From positions 2,604,001-2,668,000 of the forward strand of contig CAVTPU010000004.1 of assembly GCA_963736695.1 (NCBI GenBank): 64,000 bases of DNA, read 5' to 3'. Source of the DNA: CAVTPU01 sp963736695. GTDB lineage: Bacteria > Actinomycetota > Actinomycetes > Mycobacteriales > Micromonosporaceae. Within the stretch, counting starts at the first letter, position 1. Each line of letters opens with the position of its first letter. Shown here piece by piece: positions 60,855-64,000 of this stretch. A model generated the notes under the pieces. The model did not search any database. It was given only the letters and a program-made list of their open reading frames with translations, and was not told where the DNA came from. Made by a program: the position numbers and the translations under genes.

Positions 60855-63800
60855 GTGTCAGACCAGTTCGTGCATCTTCACGTGCACACCGAGTTTTCCG
60901 TGCTCGACGGGGCGGCACGGATCAAGGACATGATGGCCGAGGCGCAGCGCCTCGGCATGCCTGCGGTGGCGATCACCGATCACGGAAACATGCACGGGGT
61001 CTACGAGTTCTATAAGGCCGCCACCGCCGTCGGCATCACCCCGATCCTGGGCATCGAGGCCTATCTCGCGCCGGGAACGCGGTTTCACAAGAAACCCGTC
61101 CGCTGGGGCAAACCCGATCAGAAGAACGACGACGTCTCGGGTGCCGGAAAATACACCCACGCGACCATGTGGGCGTCGAACAACGAGGGTCTGCACAACC
61201 TCTTCGCACTGACTTCCCGCGCCTCCATCGAGGGCCAATACGGCAAAGGCCGCATGGACGCGGAACTCATCGCCGAATATCACAGCGGAATCATCGCCAC
61301 GACCGGCTGCCCCTCGGGTGAGGTACAGACCCGCCTGCGGCTGGGCCAAGACGGCGAGGCGCTCGCGGCGGCCGCGCGTTATCGCGACATTTTCGGCGCC
61401 GACAACTACTTCCTGGAGTTGATGGACCACGGATTGGCGTTGGAGCGCCGGGTCCGCGATGGCCTGGTGCACATTGGCCGAACCCTCGGCATCAAACCCA
61501 TTGTCACCAACGACTCGCATTACACCCGACCCGACCAGGCCGCGGCCCACGATGCGCTGCTCTGCGTGCAGACCAACGCCAACATCTCCGACACCAACCG
61601 TTTCCGCTTCGACGGCAGCGGCTATTACCTCAAATCGGCCGATGAGATGTTCTCGCTGGACAGCTCCGACATGTGGGCCGACGGCTGCAAGAACACGTTA
61701 CTCATCGCCGAACGCGTCGACACGACCGGAATGTTCGCCCACCGCAACCTCATGCCGCGATTCCCCGCGCCGGAGGGGGAGACCGAGGAGAGCTGGTTCG
61801 CCAAACAGGTATGGGAGGGCATGGCGCGGCGTTATCCGGGCGGCATTCCCGACGACCGGCGCGCGCAATGCGAATATGAGGCGCAGGTCATCACCTCGAT
61901 GGGCTTCCCCGCCTATTTCCTCGTCGTCGCCGACTTCATCGGCTGGGCCAAACGCAGTGGCATTCCCGTCGGACCGGGCCGAGGCTCGGCGGCCGGCAGC
62001 ATCGTCGCCTACGCGTTGGGGATCACCGACCTCGACCCGATCGTGCATGGGCTGATCTTCGAACGGTTCCTCAACCCGGAACGCATCCAGATGCCCGACA
62101 TCGACATCGACTTCGACGAGCGTGGGCGCGCCGACGTCATCCGTTATGTCACTGAGAAATACGGCGACGATCGAGTGGCGCAGATCGTCACCTTCGGAAC
62201 GATCAAGGCGAAGGCCGCGATCAAGGACGCGGCCCGGGTGCTCGGCTACCCATACTCGGTCGGCGACCGCATCACCAAGGCGATGCCGCCCGCGGTGATG
62301 GGCAAAGATATTCCGCTCAGCGGAATCTTCGACCCCAACCACCCTCGATTCTCCGAAGCGTCAGAGATCCGCACCCTGCACGACACCGAGCCGGACGTCG
62401 CCAAAATCATCGAAGTGGCCCGCGGACTCGAGGGCCTCGTGCGGCAGACCGGGGTGCACGCCGCTGGCGTCATCATGTCGGCCGAGCCACTCATCGACCA
62501 CATCCCGGTGATGCGCCGCGAAGACGACGGCGCGATCATCACCCAACTCGACTATCCCACGTGTGAGGCCCTTGGCCTCATCAAGATGGACTTCCTGGGG
62601 CTGCGCAACCTCACGATCATGGCCGACGCGGTCCGCAACGTGGAGACCACCACCGGTCAAGCGATCGACCTGCTCTCCCTGCCGCTCGACGACAAACCCA
62701 CCTATGAGCTGCTCGCCCGAGGCGACACGTTGGGCGTCTTCCAGCTCGATGGCGGGCCGATGCGTGCGCTGCTCAAGATGATGCGGCCCGACAGCTTCGA
62801 GGACATCTCCGCGGCTCTCGCCCTCTATCGGCCCGGTCCGATGGGCGCGAACAGCCACACCAACTACGCGTTGCGCAAAACCGGCCAGCAGGCGGTCGTG
62901 CCGATCCACCCCGAGTTGGCCGAGCCGTTGGAAGAGATCCTCGGCCCCACCTATGGCCTCATCGTCTATCAGGAGCAGGTGCAACGGGCGGCGGTGAAAC
63001 TCGCCGGCTATTCGCTCGGCAAGGCCGACATGCTCCGCAAAGCCATGGGCAAGAAGGTCCGCGCGGTTCTCGACAAGGAGTTCGTGCCGTTCCAACAGGG
63101 CATGCGGGACAACGGATATTCCGACAGCGCGATCCAGACGCTGTGGGACATCCTTGTGCCGTTCGCCGACTACGCCTTCAACAAGGCGCACACCGCGGCA
63201 TACGGCCTGATCTCCTACTGGACCGCATATCTCAAAGCCAACTTCCCCGCGGAATACATGTCAGGCCTGCTCACCTCGGTCGGGGATGACAAGGACAAGA
63301 TGGCGGTCTATCTCGGCGAATGCCGCCGGATGGGCATCACCGTGCTGCCGCCCGACGTCAACACCTCCCTCGGGCCGTTCTCGCCCGTGAAGGAAACGAT
63401 CCGGTTCGGCCTGCAGGCCGTGCGCAACGTCGGCGCCAACGTCGTCGAGTCCATCATCGCCACCCGCGCCGCCAAGGGCGCCTACACCTCGTTCCCCGAC
63501 TTCCTCGCGAAAAGCGACCTCGTCATCTGCAACAAGCGCACCGTCGAGTCGCTCATCAAGGCCGGCGCCTTCGACTCCCTCGGCCACACCCGTCGTGGCC
63601 TCATCGAAGTGCACGAACGGGCCGTGGAAGACGCGACCGGGGTCAAGCGGCGCGAGGCCGAGGGTCAGTTCACCCTCTTCGGCGACCTGGAACCGTCCGA
63701 CGAGGCGGGATCCGGCCTGGAGCTCGACATCAAAGATCACGAGTGGGACACCAAGACCCTGCTCGGGTTCGAGCGAGAGATGCTTGGGCTCTATGTCTCG

Positions 63801-64000
63801 TCCCACCCGCTCGCCGGCGCGGTGCGGGTGCTGCGGGCCAACTCCGAGCAAAGCATCGCGCAGATCCATGATGACGAGATGCCCGACGGTTCCGCCGTCA
63901 CCATCGCCGGAATGCTCGTCGGGGTCACCCGCCGGGTCACCAAACAGGGCAAGATGTGGGCCTCGGCCAACCTGGAAGACCTCGACGGGTCCATCGAGGT
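60855..64000 (+). CDS. dnaE: DNA polymerase III alpha subunit, 3' end cut by the window
   Basis: 1048 codons are visible from the GTG at 60855, which has GAAGGGGG about 6 nt upstream. The PHP domain opens with F-V-H-L-H-V-H-T-E-F-S-V-L-D-G. The palm has P-D-I-D-I-D-F-D-E at about 415-423, the catalytic aspartates, and G-P-G-R-G-S-A-A-G-S before it. The tau/beta-binding and OB-fold region begins near the right edge (I-T-I-A-G-M-L-V-G-V). It is the replicative polymerase of the DnaE1 type. The missing part is about 130 residues. Confidence 0.96.
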   Translation, partial: MSDQFVHLHVHTEFSVLDGAARIKDMMAEAQRLGMPAVAITDHGNMHGVYEFYKAATAVGITPILGIEAYLAPGTRFHKKPVRWGKPDQKNDDVSGAGKYTHATMWASNNEGLHNLFALTSRASIEGQYGKGRMDAELIAEYHSGIIATTGCPSGEVQTRLRLGQDGEALAAAARYRDIFGADNYFLELMDHGLALERRVRDGLVHIGRTLGIKPIVTNDSHYTRPDQAAAHDALLCVQTNANISDTNRFRFDGSGYYLKSADEMFSLDSSDMWADGCKNTLLIAERVDTTGMFAHRNLMPRFPAPEGETEESWFAKQVWEGMARRYPGGIPDDRRAQCEYEAQVITSMGFPAYFLVVADFIGWAKRSGIPVGPGRGSAAGSIVAYALGITDLDPIVHGLIFERFLNPERIQMPDIDIDFDERGRADVIRYVTEKYGDDRVAQIVTFGTIKAKAAIKDAARVLGYPYSVGDRITKAMPPAVMGKDIPLSGIFDPNHPRFSEASEIRTLHDTEPDVAKIIEVARGLEGLVRQTGVHAAGVIMSAEPLIDHIPVMRREDDGAIITQLDYPTCEALGLIKMDFLGLRNLTIMADAVRNVETTTGQAIDLLSLPLDDKPTYELLARGDTLGVFQLDGGPMRALLKMMRPDSFEDISAALALYRPGPMGANSHTNYALRKTGQQAVVPIHPELAEPLEEILGPTYGLIVYQEQVQRAAVKLAGYSLGKADMLRKAMGKKVRAVLDKEFVPFQQGMRDNGYSDSAIQTLWDILVPFADYAFNKAHTAAYGLISYWTAYLKANFPAEYMSGLLTSVGDDKDKMAVYLGECRRMGITVLPPDVNTSLGPFSPVKETIRFGLQAVRNVGANVVESIIATRAAKGAYTSFPDFLAKSDLVICNKRTVESLIKAGAFDSLGHTRRGLIEVHERAVEDATGVKRREAEGQFTLFGDLEPSDEAGSGLELDIKDHEWDTKTLLGFEREMLGLYVSSHPLAGAVRVLRANSEQSIAQIHDDEMPDGSAVTIAGMLVGVTRRVTKQGKMWASANLEDLDGSIE

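Overview
The window is high-GC actinobacterial chromosome. Supporting signs are a BldC-type MerR-like regulator, a FurA/catalase pair, an AAC(2')-I-type acetyltransferase, the futalosine menaquinone gene mqnE, System II cytochrome c biogenesis genes, many GTG starts, 4-bp start/stop overlaps and several promoters with leaderless geometry. The species cannot be named from the sequence. Tyrosine codon choice is unusual for such GC: most genes I read prefer TAT.

Layout. 1-2.7 kb: a truncated lipoprotein, a GNAT enzyme, a small membrane-anchored protein and another lipoprotein. 2.75-6.8 kb: furA-katA (oxidative stress) and a membrane protein joining a cytochrome-b-like half to a sulfite-oxidase-like half. 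6.9-7.7 kb: a toxin-antitoxin pair. 7.8-10.3 kb: a PadR regulator with a membrane protein, and a pirin. 10.5-13.7 kb: a large LPxTG-type surface protein. 13.8-14.3 kb: aminoglycoside 2'-N-acetyltransferase. 14.3-16.9 kb: a polar amino-acid ABC transporter. 17.2-21.3 kb: a CHRD/DUF3455 secreted protein, a SUKH-like protein and an ankyrin-nucleotidyltransferase fusion. 21.4-25.1 kb: an ECF sigma/zinc anti-sigma pair, a frame-broken flavoprotein reductase, a CDP-alcohol phosphatidyltransferase and a VTT-domain membrane protein. 25.2-29.2 kb: a four-gene YnjBCD-like ABC transporter. 29.2-33.4 kb: a radical SAM protein, crtB and crtI (carotenoid). 33.5-34.3 kb: a NodB-type deacetylase. 34.5-34.9 kb: tRNA-Glu, tRNA-Asp, tRNA-Phe.

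The most unusual stretch is 34.83-37.11 kb. The 3' 42 nt of tRNA-Phe are repeated 2.2 kb downstream with one mismatch, as expected of attL/attR around an integrated element. Inside lie a decayed glycosyltransferase gene and an orphan CRISPR array of eleven degenerate 36-bp repeats. The stems of these repeats vary in a compensatory way. A vapBC-like pair sits just outside the right repeat.

37.8-42 kb holds poorly known genes, a SnoaL-like protein divergent from an ECF sigma factor with its own SnoaL-like tail, a propeller-like protein and an ankyrin protein. 42.1-44.1 kb: mqnE and two small membrane proteins. 44.3-49.5 kb: an NlpC/P60 hydrolase, a proline-rich zinc-ribbon protein, a DEAD-box helicase preceded by a coupled 32-codon ORF, an Lrp/AsnC regulator and bldC. 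49.5-58.5 kb: one minus-strand operon, hemL-pgm-tlpA-ccdA-resB-ccsB-ubiD-mqnP-ubiX, linking heme, cytochrome c maturation and menaquinone. In it ubiD and mqnP are broken by many frameshifts. They share with mqnE a reversed tyrosine codon preference (TAC), so these genes or these stretches of assembly have a different origin. 58.7-60.7 kb: an S9 oligopeptidase. 60.9 kb to the end: dnaE, cut by the window edge.
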